DNA from: Paraphoma chrysanthemicola
Lineage: Eukaryota; Ascomycota; Dothideomycetes; Pleosporales; Phaeosphaeriaceae
Reading direction: 5' to 3'
Length of the DNA: 64,000 nucleotides
NCBI GenBank assembly: GCA_020744225.1
Contig: JAGMWG010000017.1
Location: 496,001-560,000 of the forward strand
In this document: one piece after another, positions 11,251 to 22,498 of the stretch
How the letters are laid out: each line of letters opens with the position of its first letter
Position numbering within the stretch: position 1 is the first letter of the stretch
Notes under the pieces: generated by a model
What the model was told of the DNA's origin: nothing
Database searches by the model: none
Seen by the model: the letters and a program-made list of their open reading frames with translations, nothing else
Program-made: the position numbers and the translations under genes

Positions 11251-13199
11251 AGCACTTGCATGGCCATGATTCGGGAGATGAGTTTGGTGTGAATGTTGTC
11301 GCATTGCATTTGAGGCGTCATCACATCACTAGTGATAGAGCGGAATTGCATATCAATTACTACGTTATTGTCGCGCGGGGTCTCCAACACCCGAACTCGT
11401 GCACGCATGTCCAAGACACAAAACGACTGCAGCTGTTGTAGAACATTCGATGCATGACATGTTTCTGAGATCTGCGCTGGCTTACTGGTAGCGTGAACAT
11501 GCGGGGCTAGCGCCAGGGGTTTCATCTCAACTTCGGCAACCGCACGTCTCTTGTTGTACCTCCATCTCTTCACAACCGATCGCTTCTATTATCACCTCGT
11601 GGCCATAACCATCTCCAGTGGAGAAGCTAGTAATGCCTCGGGAGCCACAACTAGCAGACCTGGGGCCGTGTGACTTTGGACGCGACCTTTGCTTCTGGCA
11701 AAAGTGCTGCAGCTGTGCCACAAGAGAGACGAAGACTGAATACATTGATTGCGCCAAAGGAAATGAGTCTGAGGGGCAACGTCAATTATGATCCTGGATC
11801 TGTGTCAGCATCACCCAAGATGGCCGATGCTAACCCTGTCGTATTTAAGCGCCGCACGTTGCAAACGGGACAGCCAGGATGGGCACTGGCCATGCTTGTT
11901 GACGCCGCAAATACCACACAAGCGCCGAAAAGCTCGACTTCATATCTTGCGTAGTAGCCATCCGTCCTAGAAGAATGGCAACATGAGGTCTTGTGAACTA
12001 GATGAGACGTACAGAACAAGTTGCTGAACGCCCTGGATCTTCTCGAAACCATGCCATTGCATAAAACCATTCGATCTCCTACTCTCTGTCTCTCCCTACC
12101 GTGCCGCAATATGCGGACCACATTGTGGGAACTTGTGGAATGCAGGTACTTGAGCTTAGCCAGGGATCGACTGTTACACAGCGGCCGAGCTGCTTCTTGC
12201 AGAGCAGCCGGGCCCGATGGACCACGACTATCTGGAAATAGCAGCGGCCCAAAGCCATGCTCAATGGCTGGCGACGCCGGCACCCGGCCACCTCGAGCGA
12301 CTGTGCCTCAACCTAGACCTGGTCGCACGCTGCTCTCGAGACACTCGCCATGCGATACGTTTGGGTACACGTAAGTGGCACAGTTTGCTGGCTTCACTAC
12401 ATTGATCGAGTGCCCGGTGCTACAGTGTGACAAGCCTTAATATTAGGTATACCCACTCGACGCCTGTCGCATGGGCACTCTTCACATCCTTCCTTTCCGA
12501 TTGCCATGACTGTTTTTTGAGCTCAGTCTCTCATTCACTTCCCAGTCACTCACTATTGTCGCTCCTTCACCACGCCCCCCTCAATTCACCGTTCTTGCGG
12601 ATCACAGGTTTCGCTTCTCGATGCTACATCGTCAAACGTACAACTCCTGAAGCTTCTGCTCAGCCACGTCAATTGCCTATTCGTGTCAAGCACTAGAAGG
12701 AACAGACATTCTAGATCAAGGTATGCACATTCCCTCGACCGCTGCGCCTCCCGTCGCAAACAGAGTAGCCGCGCTAGCAGGACCCTTGCCTTGGCACCAC
12801 GCCATTCAACCAGCATCAATTCTGCCAGACCCCCATCTTCTTGCTAGGCGTGAGACTCACATATAAAAAAGGAAACGAAGGCCTCAAATCGCTGTGGCTT
12901 ACGCCAAACACTCATCACTAAGCACCTCACCCGGGGATCTATCTCCATTTCACTCATTAGGTGCTATCTCGACGCTCCTTCCGCATTCCAGCGACAGCAC
13001 GTGGCAATAACAAACAACACAAGCGATCAAGAGCAGCTGTTCCAAAAGAGCGAATCTGTCTCCACCGTGCGCATACCTTCGTCACGGATCAAGGTCAGTA
13101 GTTTGTGCTTCACCACATTTTGCGCATCATCAACTTACGAATGGGGCAGTTTCGTGATACTCTGCGCTATCATAACGCACGAGAACGCAGAAGGTCAAC
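11251..13199. other. Long intergenic region, no gene recognised
   Basis: Nearly 2 kb without a supported gene. A 165-codon minus frame at 11786-12283 lacks family features. The last 700 bases are C/T-rich and precede the SUN-family gene, so they probably hold its promoter and leader. Confidence 0.4.
12862..12870 (+). promoter_or_regulatory. TATA-like element upstream of the SUN-family gene
   Basis: TATAAAAAA lies 330 bases before the ATG at 13200, followed by a C/T-rich stretch suitable for initiation. It is a plausible TATA box with a long leader; the match is by eye. Confidence 0.35.
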
Positions 13200-14679
13200 A
13201 TGAGGATATCCGACATTGCTACTATTGCTGCAGTGGCTGGAGTCGCTGCCGCAGGCCCGCATGGTTATCTACATCGCCATGCTCACCGCGACGCGCGCCC
13301 AGATGCTGTAGTGTACGCGCCCGCTGCCATTGAGACTGTTCTCAAGTATATCCTTGATGGCCACGAGATCTCAGCGGATGACGTTCGTCAAGGTATTGCT
13401 AATGGCACTTTGGAGTGGGGCGCGGATGGAATTTTGTCGACATCGGCACTGGCTCCTGTCGCTATTCCAACACCGAAACCAAAGCCAGAGGATAAGCCAA
13501 AGCCAAAGCCTGTAGAGGACAAGCCAAAGTCAGATCCCAAGCCCTCTGTCTCTGCGCAGCCAGTTGAGAAGCCGGTGGCGACATCCTCGACCGAAGCGGC
13601 ACCGAAGCCATCTGGATCAGGTTCCCAGGTCGACACGTCTCTTAAGACGGCAGAGCAGTTGGTCGACAAGGACGGGAGTTGTGCATCTTGCGACACCGAG
13701 TTCCCTAACAACAAGATTCCCTGCACTCAATTTCCCTACGGCTATGGTGCTATGCCCATTCACCAGGAAGGCCTTGGAGGCTGGTCAGGCATCCAGGACC
13801 CGGTCTATCGTGGCGCCGATGGTTTTGACAACATCAGAACGACTGTATCTGGATCGTGTAAAGATGGCTCGTGCTGCAAGCCCGGCAGTTTTTGCTCATA
13901 CGGATGCCCCAACCCATATCTCAAGCTGTCGTTCCCGAAGAAGCAAGGTCGGACTGGTCAGACTGTCGGAGGCCTATATTGCAACGATAATGGCAAGCTT
14001 GAAATGGCAGATGGCTCCATTGGCAAGTCGATGTGTGGTCCCGACTCGCGACACATGAAGGTGAAGGTGCAGAACAAGCTGTCTAAGTCAGTTTCGATTT
14101 GTCGTACCGACTACCCTGGTAAGCGCGTCGCTCAACACGTGTGGTTGGAAATATTAACATTGCTTAGGTACTGAGTCTATGACCTTCCCATTGACCGTCG
14201 GTCCCGGCCAGACTGGTTTCCTGGCAAACCCCGATCAGAACAAGTACTTCTTCTGGAGCGGCAACCCCACCTCGGCTCATTACTACGTCAATAAGCAGGG
14301 CGTCTCAGAGGACGAGGCTTGTACTTGGGCGAAACCAGGTGACGACAGAGGCAATTGGGCACCTGCAATCATTGGCACCTCATGGGACGATATCAACATG
14401 AATCAAGGGTACTCTAGCTTGAAGCAAAACGAGCTACGCAAGGATGTCCCCCTCGACTACTCGATTACCTTCACTGGCGATGGCGTAGTCTCTCCGTGCA
14501 AGTACAAAAAGTCGTTGGATCAATACTGTCAAGCAGATGACTGCTGGAGTCGAAAGGAGCAGCCCGACAGAGGGTGCACCGTAAGTGTTGTTTGTCAAGA
14601 CGTCTCGGCTTTCGCTAACTTATGTCAGGCGGGCACGAAACAAGGTGGCACACTCATCATTGTTCTTTCGGACGACTAG
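13200..14679 (+). CDS. SUN-family secreted cell-wall protein (GH132)
   Basis: A member of the Sim1/Uth1/Nca3/Sun4 group, secreted proteins acting on beta-glucan during septation and wall remodelling. Exons 13200-14118, 14168-14580 and 14629-14679 give 460 residues. A signal peptide (MRISDIATIAAVAGVAAAG) leads into a His/Arg-rich region, a Pro-Lys repeat linker (PKPKPEDKPKPKPVEDKPK) and the Cys-rich SUN domain. Visible signatures are PCTQFPYGYGAMPIHQEGLG, GGWSGIQDP, SGSCKDGSCCKPGSFCSYGC and WAKPGDDRGNWAP. The last intron (48 nt, GCTAAC branch, TGTCAG acceptor) is a multiple of three without a stop, so retention would add 16 residues near the C-terminus. Which SUN paralog this is cannot be decided here. 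Confidence 0.9.
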
Positions 14680-15200
14680 CATTGGCGCCTCTGCCGCGTC
14701 AGCAGCGCAGCCCCGATCAATCTGTGTCCTCTTTCCTCCGCCATTTCTTCACATTCGTCTACAATGATCACGGTGATCACCCATCTTCGATCTTTGGCTG
14801 TCTCGACTAGACGGCATTTTGGTTCATACTTTCGTCACATTGACATCCATCACGATATGGCGTCATACATGTGATACAGATCTCGACGAGCGTTTTGGAG
14901 GAGGTTTCGGATTTTGCCGGCATCTTTTCCACACGCACTCACAGATCTCAGTTTCTCAGTCATGAAGTTCTTCATTCCATGTTTGTACATTACTCTGCAT
15001 GCACATAGCGCTCTAAATCGATTCTCTCCGTGGGCGGGAGGGGGGTGTTGAGAGGAGATACCTTTTCGGATTTATCTCTCATGGCGGTTGGTTGGGAATG
15101 GGTGGATGCGATTTCGTGGACAGCTCTTCTGTAGTTCATGTTGATGGTCTCCCAAGGAGCCTCTTCACAACTTCCCTCGCAACCATAATCAACGTGTTGC
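14680..15200. other. Convergent intergenic region
   Basis: Between the 3' ends of the SUN-family gene and EFM7. I see only short overlapping frames. Confidence 0.45.
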
Positions 15201-16605
15201 TCACTTCTTCCCCCAGCTAAGCTCATACCCATACACCGTGCGCCTCAACAGCTCATCTCCCGGATCCTCCTCAAACATGACCTTGTCCATAACCTTCTCA
15301 AAGGTCTTCTCAACCACGAACCCCTTCTCCCTCGCCAGATCGAAGAAAGCCAAATCCTTCTCAAGTAACCACGGCCGATACGGCGTGAAAAACACATACG
15401 CCCGCGCCTCACTCGTCTTTTTCAACGTCATCTCCACAGTCTTGATCAACTTCCCATGCTCCGAATGATTGAACAACAAATCCGCTAAGATCAATACATC
15501 AAACCCCTGCTCGCCCGCAGGTAAATGCTTCACTACATCGTCGACCGGTGCGCCCCAGAGATACCCCTCGGCAACAATGTTAGGTGTTGTGGGTAGGAGT
15601 TCGCAGTGAGTAATATTGTACCGCAGATTGTCGATCAGGTCCGCGTCTGGGTAGTCTGTTACGACGACGGTGCGGGCGCCGGACAGGGCGCACACAAGGC
15701 TGGGTAGACCAGCGCCGGCGCCGAGCTCGAGAATTGTGCGGTTGGAGATTAGAGATGAGGCGTGGGATTCGAAGTAGGTGGATGTGGTGATGCCGGCGTT
15801 CCAGAGGTGGTGGCCCTGGCGTGGAGTTAGTGAGTGGTTTGGGGCGGTGGTGTGGCTGAGGGGCTTGTGATTGTGATAGATGCATGGTTGGGCTATGGTA
15901 AAAGTGCTGAGGCTGAGGGGAACATGACGGGTTGGATGCTTCTGGTGAGGTTCTAGAAGACGTCTGGAATAGGCTTGGAAGGCTTGGAAGGTGATGATGA
16001 AGGGTATGATGACGAAAGGAAACGCAGGCGACTGCTGGTATGTCTTGGACTTCCAAACAAGATGTGTAGAAGGACGGTTGTATGATGAAAGATCGGGCGA
16101 TTTATTTCTTTTCCTGGTAGCCATTGATGCAGGATAGAACCTCGTGATGAGAACTTAGGTCTGATCGAGGTTTTCAGAATGGAGCACGCGTTCTGACAGT
16201 CATCTAGACTTCTCTAGGCCGCACGAAGTGCATGCTAAGATCATGCGAAGAAGCAGCATAACGGAAGAAGAGAAGCAAGTATGCTTTGAGAATGCAAGTG
16301 AACGGGCAAAGCACGGTCCAAGAATGGTGAATGACGAAAATACCCAGATTTGAAAGCATGGAGAACACAATAAGATTGGGACCAGAGTGACATTAGAAAC
16401 TCAAGGCTGCGAAAAAGAGAGTGCTGATGCTGATCACAGTGCGTGAGCAACTTACCCAAAGCGGATTGTGGCCGACTAGACGCACGGTGACTTTCTGACC
16501 GGAAAGCAGTTGATGAGATGCAAAAGAAGGCTGCTTCTCTGGTTCGTAAAAGTCGTCGGGCTCTTGGAAGAGGTCAATGCCCTCTTCATCGGCCTCTGAA
16601 GTCAT
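15201..16605 (-). CDS. EFM7: N-terminal and lysine methyltransferase EFM7 (Nnt1 type)
   Basis: A SAM-dependent methyltransferase that in yeast modifies the N-terminus and adjacent lysine of elongation factor eEF1A. Exon 1 (16605-16456) encodes 50 residues ending VRLVGHNPLW. Exon 2 (15815-15201) resumes at GHHLWNAGITTSTYFE. The join PLW-GHHLWNAG matches the family exactly, and the product is 254 residues, a normal size. The SAM-binding motif I is ILELGAGAGLPSLV; post-I is VVVTDYPD; a later motif is LILADLLFNHSEH. The intron is 640 nt (GTAAGT donor, ACTAACTCCACGCCAG end), about ten times the usual length here. An ATG at 16124 inside it opens a longer but spurious frame. Confidence 0.9.
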
Positions 16606-18096
16606 TGCAAAAGGCAGGTCGTGACGGTTGGGTGGCTTGGCGGGGGCAGATATTTTGGGTATGCTAGTGTGAGAGAGTCATCAGCCACGTCACGTGCATG
16701 TTTTGCGCCGAGCAAAATTGTGGAGATGTGGCTTGTTCGCGAGAGTACCATGGTTTCCGTGGTGCGATCGCGTCAGCGAATCCCCCTCTTAGAAGATAAG
16801 CCGGACAGCCTCAGGGCTTTGGGCATTTAGGTTTCGCGCGGCGTAAAAGGTGGTGAAACTATCCGGCCCTGACTGTTGCTCACACGGGCAAAGTTTGGAA
16901 CTTGTGGCTCGTCGTGTTTCGACTAGTTTGTGGAGCGCTTCGAGAAGACGTCAATGAGCCAACAGCACGCCCACGCACCGAGGTCTGCACGACCATTATT
17001 ACCATTGAGATCCAGTTTGCTGGCTCACCGGGCTGCAGCATCTCGCACACCTGATCATATTTCCGTTGGCGCTGGTGCAGGGAAGATCCCCACGCGATCC
17101 AGTTAAGCCGGATCCACCCTTGGGCGGTTTCCACGGTTCAGCGAGGAGCGACGTCCAGAGCGCACCTTCCTTTGTCGACTGTTTCGAACGCACCTACCTA
17201 TAAACTTCAACACCTCGTTTCCTCCGGCACAAACAATCGCTTCCTCGACTACAGACTTCTCCAAAGTCATCGGAAGAATCGCCACTCTTTTTTACCACCC
17301 GGACGCTTAGCCTAATCCAGCAAAATAACTTGCTCAAAGCTCGGCATCCAACGACATCTCTTAACCACCCCGCGCGAATCACCCTAAAAACCGAGTCACC
17401 AAGCTCTGAAGCGAGCAACGAGGTGCCAGGGCTACCGAACGCCGTGAGGAAGGGCGCGACACACGCCGTTACGAGATCCTGTGGTTATTCACGTGCCACC
17501 GAGACAGGACGAAGCCTGCGCACACTTCACGGACCCTCTACAGACAGCACTGACAGCGCGCTCGCTGTATGCCCCTCCCCTAGGCCGAGCCCGAAGCGGC
17601 AGGCGAAACGGACCCTATTCGTGCGGCGTTGGAGCCTTCTATCGCCTGTTCATTCCGAGATCGCTTGTGCACCTCCCATTTTCTACGCTTGTCCCACCTC
17701 ATCGCGGACACTGCGGCCAGCCGTCGGCACCAGGATCTTCTTTCCAGCCACACGGGACTTGGGTCCTCACTGCTGTACAGGCTCGGTCCAATCCCAAGCG
17801 ATTTATTCGTCCCTGGTCAGGACCCGACAGCAGGACAGGTCGAGCCCCGTTGATCATTGCCATATAGCCAGGATTATCTGCCTTTTCAACTGCATTGTCG
17901 CCTGCAGGGCACCCTTCGCGCAACACGCCATTTGCCAATTTTGCCCCTCAGAAGCACACTACCACGTGTGCCGCTTACCGCGAGATCAAAGACACATTCT
18001 TCAGTCCCCGAACCTGCCTTACCGTAACCAGTCCACGGCTCCCGCTTTGGCCTATCCACTACGTCGTGAGCAAGTTTTGAATTTTAGATTGCCAAT
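16606..18096. other. Divergent intergenic region and long leader of the copper-fist gene
   Basis: This 1.5-kb stretch separates the EFM7 start from the copper-fist start. From about 17160 onward the plus strand is C-rich and A/T-poor, as in long fungal 5' leaders, and contains several ATGs that would act as upstream frames if transcribed. A 260-codon plus frame at 17330-18112 overlaps the true start in another frame and has no family features. Confidence 0.4.
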
Positions 18097-20070
18097 ATGT
18101 GGGCCGAAGTGAACGGAGAACGCAAGAAGGTCGCATGGTAAGCAATCCCGCTTCATTTGTTCCACTCCCGCACATCAACCCTTCCCTCTGCATCGACACT
18201 CTTGCAAGCCTCAACTGTTGCTGTCTCTAAAGAATGGCGTATCTTGTCTTCTTTTACTATGCGACTCATGTATAATTGGGTCGCATGTCGTTTGACTTGC
18301 CTCATCCGACAACGACACAACAGCCGTGCCGCAACCAGTGCCGGTCGCTTCACCACGAAGGCTTGATCTTTTCTCTATCAACGCGCGCTGGAAATATCGT
18401 TCTAGTTCTAAAGCACGCTCTGAAGATGGACAAGCACACAGCTCGAGAAATGTGTGCTTGTCCGTCTCGGTGAATAAGGCAGATTGTAGAATGCAATCAC
18501 TAACTCGCATAGTGGCCCTTGCATCCGAGGACATCGCTCGTCCAAATGCGACCACAGAGATCGCGTTCTCGTCGAAGTTCGTAAACCTGGACGACCGCTG
18601 AGTAGCTGTCCGCACCCTAGTGGATCATGCAGTTGCGAGCGCGTCACTATCAGCTACACGATTCCCAAGTCCTCAGAATGCGCTTGCCCTTCAGACCGCG
18701 CGCAGCCAGTCACTTCTGTTGCTGGAAGCAGTCGAATTCAGAAGAACAGGCGAAAGTCGACTGCACTCAATCCAGTCTCGGTCGAAAGGGCTATGAGAGC
18801 TGGCCAAGATGCTGAAACCGACACATCGTCCATCACGCGAACTCCAACAGACAGAAGCGGTAGTAACGAAGGCTCACCGCCATCAAGTGCTAGCTCAACT
18901 CCTCGCATTCTGCCCAACAGAAGCGAATCTATATCAAGCTGTTGTCAGCCGAAGCCAGTTCCACAGCCGCCGTCAAAAGGAGGATGTTGTAGTAGCAAAA
19001 CGCAGATACCGGAACCCGTACAAGTCAAATCGTGTTGCTCTGGTTCAAAAATGCCGCAGCCAGCGTTGACTCTCCAAACGCAACAACAGCAATTCGGTCA
19101 ACAATTCCAGTTTCAGCTCCAGTCACAAGTTCAGACATCACAGTATATGAGCACGCCGACACATTCTTCCAGTCCAGCTTCCTTCCCATTTGGCTTGAGC
19201 GCACCCATCTACAACCACGCAGCGGCGGCGTACCAGCCTTCAACATCAATACCTATGACGCCCCCGATACCCGGGCCTATGTCGCCGCATTCTGCTGGAC
19301 CACAAGTTGGGCAGCATACACCTGAGCACAACTGCCATTGTGGAGAATCCTGCAGCTGCTTTGGCTGTGCGGCACACCCGAACAATGCAACAATGATGGA
19401 GTATGTGCGGCTCATGGCACAGTTTCAGTATACCGGTGGCTTTGGTTCAATGCCACCACCACTATACGACATGCCTACCTACCCACACCATCCTGGATAC
19501 GGGGCTGAGGCGCAGGGTCATCCTGGGTTCGCTCTCAACTCAATGCCCCCGAACTTCGGCCCTCAAACCCCAACGCCGACGCAGATGAATTTTCACAGTA
19601 GTATGGACATGACGGCCTTGGCAAATGCAACAATGAGCATGCCGAATACCTGGCACTGTAATCCTGCCTCTGTGCAAACCGCCCCGGAAGCTCAATTATA
19701 CGAGCCTAATAGCTATGCTATCCCAGCCTCAAGTTCTGAAAGTCAAGTAATAATGAAGACGGAGGAGGTCGTCGCTACGCCAGTTGCAGAAAGTCCGAGT
19801 GATGGGAAAGACGAGGAAACGCCCACGCTGTCGCCATCATCGTACTTCTGGAACCGGATGACACTTCCTGGCTGTAATGACGCAACGGGTACCTGTCAAT
19901 GTGGTGACGGATGCGAGTGCGTTGGTTGTCTTACGCATGGCGGCCACAATGGTGTGCAGCTCGATGTTCCGGCTGTCACAGATCACAGCGCGTTTCCTGA
20001 CTTCACGGCTGATCCCAGCCTGGGTCTGGATGACGCGGATTCTTTTCTTTTCAACCCAGCGCACGTTTGA
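18097..20070 (+). CDS. Copper-fist transcription factor (Mac1/Cuf1/AceA class)
   Basis: A copper-sensing DNA-binding regulator. Exon 1 (18097-18137, 41 nt) encodes MWAEVNGERKKVA plus two bases of Cys14. Exon 2 (18513-20070) completes that codon. Together they make a copper fist: C14-GP-C17-IRGHRSSK-C26-D-H28 as zinc ligands, and the minor-groove motif KPGRP at 38-42. The 532-residue protein then has CC pairs (SSCCQPK, GGCCSSK, KSCCSGS), a Gln-rich stretch and two Cys-rich repeats: CHCGESCSCFGCAAH at about 287 and CQCGDGCECVGCLTHG at about 475. Such C-terminal repeats bind Cu(I) in Mac1 and Cuf1. This favours a regulator of copper or iron uptake, though the CC clusters also recall detoxification activators. 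Retaining the 375-nt intron gives a TAA immediately after codon 14. Confidence 0.9.
18424..18467 (+). ncRNA. Near-perfect hairpin inside the copper-fist intron
   Basis: Two arms, 18424-18440 and 18451-18467, pair over 17 positions with one T-G wobble; the inner 13 bp (GGACAAGCACACA with TGTGTGCTTGTCC) are perfect. The loop is 10 nt (GCTCGAGAAA). It lies 45 bases before the acceptor AG at 18511-18512 and just upstream of the CTAAC branch site, so it could influence splicing or be processed as a small RNA. Pairing is seen directly; function is inference. Confidence 0.55.
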
Positions 20071-20903
20071 TCGAGTTCAGCAAACACGGGTCGCATCGTG
20101 CTATTTGACGGTTGCACGTGAGCTGGTCGATGCCAATCGTAGCTTTGCTGTACCTGTGTTTATAATTCTTCTAGTTCACAATGCCAGTGCGGCTGTAACT
20201 ATGTTTATACATGGCTTGGACGCTAATTTCGCTGCTTTAGCACAACATGGAGCTATTCTTGGGCATATTCTGGGAGGTCTATCTCAACAACATCATGAGT
20301 TTTATGATGATATATACCCCATAGAGTTTTGCAAGACTCTAGTCGACTCGGCCTTACGCTGCCGGATCTATCAAATGCAATCCTTCTTACCACAACTAAT
20401 CATGAGACGATGAACTTTTCCAACCCCGAGCCCGCATTGTGTTTGGAAGTGATTTGGTAAAGGGCTGGCATCCTTTGCGTTCTACTAGTCGCTCAACGAA
20501 AACGCCCGCTCTGTGAGTCTGAGGTTGGCAGATTGTGTCAGGGCATTGTGTTTCTATTATCGACAATGTCTGACCAGATATCTCAAACCCCCCGTCGATC
20601 TCTTCTGGAGTGAACATAATTCACAAACATAAGTCGAGCCTGTTTTTCTTGCAGTATCTTAAATATGGACTGCACTCCACCCCAGCCAATGCATTCAGTT
20701 AGCAGAATGTGGATGGACACGCTCATCATTGTTGTCACTCCTTGCTCAACTGCCCCCTCGTCCCCAGTACTTGAAGACGAGAAAGCTGGATCCTAAATCA
20801 ACTGCGACCCCTGCATCTCTGCACAATCACAGACTGACAACACGGCACAGAACAATACATGCCTTCAAAGCATTTCAGATGAAGTCACCACAAACAACTC
20901 TAG
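20071..20903. other. Intergenic, 3' flank of the copper-fist gene
   Basis: No supported gene. A frame open across 19877-20413 is a shadow of the copper-fist exon continuing into its 3' flank. Short open stretches at 20730-20900 may belong to the degenerate gene that follows. Confidence 0.35.
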
Positions 20904-21784
20904 AGCAGCGCCACATGGTTCCCAAGCCAGCGAGCATGCCTTGATCACATACCTCTACAGAAATCCAGTCACCCTCCCAGACGCGGAGGCCTTGATATCG
21001 AGCCTCAACCAGAATCCCGTCATCATGAGTGGCTAGCCACGAACATTAGGTTCTTCCACGTTCGTGGCTGCATCAGCTCAGATGATCTTGAACAAATACT
21101 CATCCACATTTCACGCACGACGATGCTCAGAAGTCGCTCTTTCAGCTAACCACCTCTCTTATCGAGTACTTCCGGGTCGAACACGCCCGATCGTCACTGA
21201 GCAACTTGACTTCGAAGCAAAAACAAGTGCACCAGCAGCACGAAGACGTGCTTCGTCGACGACACATCACCAAGACAACCCGCGCCGTCCGTCACCGCCG
21301 CCACGAGTTTCCGGAAGCATATCGCAAGACTGCGTCCTCAGAGTTCCTTCCACTAGACTGCTGTAGTGTCGCGGATATATAAACTGAGCTTTACGGTATG
21401 TCCTGGACCCAGGTCCGGAAAATTGAACAGGTCAACGCTGCTGCTAGGAACATAAAATTGCCGCGGAGGCGGATCAAGGCGGGCAGGGCTGTTGAGGTGC
21501 ACGCAAACGAAGCGTGTGGGAAAGGCCTGAAAGAGGATTCATTTTGGGTAAAGACAAGATTGCACAACGGGCCGGGATCGGAGGATAGGGGGAGAGCCAA
21601 GGTGAGGTTGCCGGAGAGGCAGGTTGATATGATGGGATTTATGCTTGGTATGAGTGACGACTGTGGTACGAAGGAAGGAAGCGGAGGAGAGTACGAGACA
21701 GTGGTGGCGTCGAGGACGATGACTGAGGATCTGTTCGCGAGAGAGGATGGTGCGAGAGTTTTGGTTTGTGTTCCGATACATTGA
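20904..21784 (+). pseudogene. Frame-shifted and stop-interrupted hypothetical gene
   Basis: Protein-like sequence runs through two frames. The first is open from 20904 to a TAA at 21147 and reads EWLATNIRFFHVRGCISSDD followed by LEQILIHISRTT. The second, two bases out of phase, is open from 21092 to a TAA at 21380 and reads KSLFQLTTSLIEYFRVEHAR, then EFPEAYRKTASSEFLPLDCC. The same frame resumes after the TAA with MSWTQVRKIEQVNAAARN (ATG at 21398) and ends at 21784. No intron with usable splice sites bridges either break. I recognise no family. It could be a decayed gene, a real gene with sequence errors, or two small genes; the 128-codon part at 21398-21784 could stand alone. Confidence 0.35.
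21029..21069 (+). repeat. Palindrome plus 10-bp inverted repeat
   Basis: GTGGCTAGCCAC (21029-21040) is a perfect 12-bp palindrome. AGCCACGAAC (21035-21044) also pairs perfectly with GTTCGTGGCT (21060-21069) across a 15-base loop. The element sits inside the degenerate gene. Confidence 0.6.
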
Positions 21785-22498
21785 AGGTGTTTCTTACAAG
21801 AACCACACACTGCAGCCCCGTCGACGTAGATGTAATCTGAAACTTATGGTGCAATTGTGGTACCCTCTATCGAGAAATATGATAGAAATCGACCCGAAAA
21901 GAATTTAGACTTCTCCACAGAATTGATATGTGCTTCAACAGTGATACAAGCGGGATTATTCGTACAAGCTGACAGTAGCAAGAATCATCTTCGAAGCGAG
22001 CCTGCAAGATGACATGGCTGTGCAATGTATAACTGTTGTGCCGCATGTCGCTCTGACACGCGAATATCGGGTACTTCTCACTTGGGAGCATTGTGCGATG
22101 GAGCGGTTGGCGTGGCGCAGGGCACGCTGCGGCCACGATCTGCGGTTGAACCTGGCTAGCGTGGCGAACTGCCAAAGGTGGAGTCGAGTGGAGTCGTTCC
22201 TGCCCCGATTGGATGACGTCTCCCAGAGGCTGGGGTGTCTGGGCGAGTGAATCGCAATTGCCATCAGCGTTTAATTTCCCGGGTGTGCCCTCATCACAAC
22301 AATCTTGCTTGTAGTGCGCCAGCGAAAGGCGCCCGTTGCTATCTTCCGTCCATCGCTAGCCCGATCCCGGCGCCCAGCATCATCGTTGCGCTCTGTCAGC
22401 GCCGCTTTCCGTAGCTTCCGCGTCTGCCTGCAAGCTCCACTGCGGCGATCCGAAACCATCGTTCAGACTCCGTCACTCATCCGCACGAAACATCCGTC
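21785..22498. other. Upstream region of the SSO syntaxin gene
   Basis: No gene recognised. The last 200 bases are C-rich and lead into the syntaxin start, consistent with a promoter and leader. Confidence 0.45.

Noticed and set aside
11786..12283. 165-codon minus-strand frame
   Set aside because: No family, no splice partners, and no supporting start context; probably chance in GC-rich DNA.
15201..16124. 307-codon version of EFM7 starting at 16124
   Set aside because: Its first 100 codons are intron. The spliced form joins a conserved N-terminal exon and gives the exact family junction.
16200..16300. Possible C/D-box snoRNA in the EFM7 intron
   Set aside because: Only weak matches to C and D boxes with wrong spacing; no terminal stem.
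17330..18112. 260-codon plus-strand frame before the copper-fist gene
   Set aside because: It overlaps the true copper-fist start in another frame, has no domain, and lies in C-rich leader sequence.
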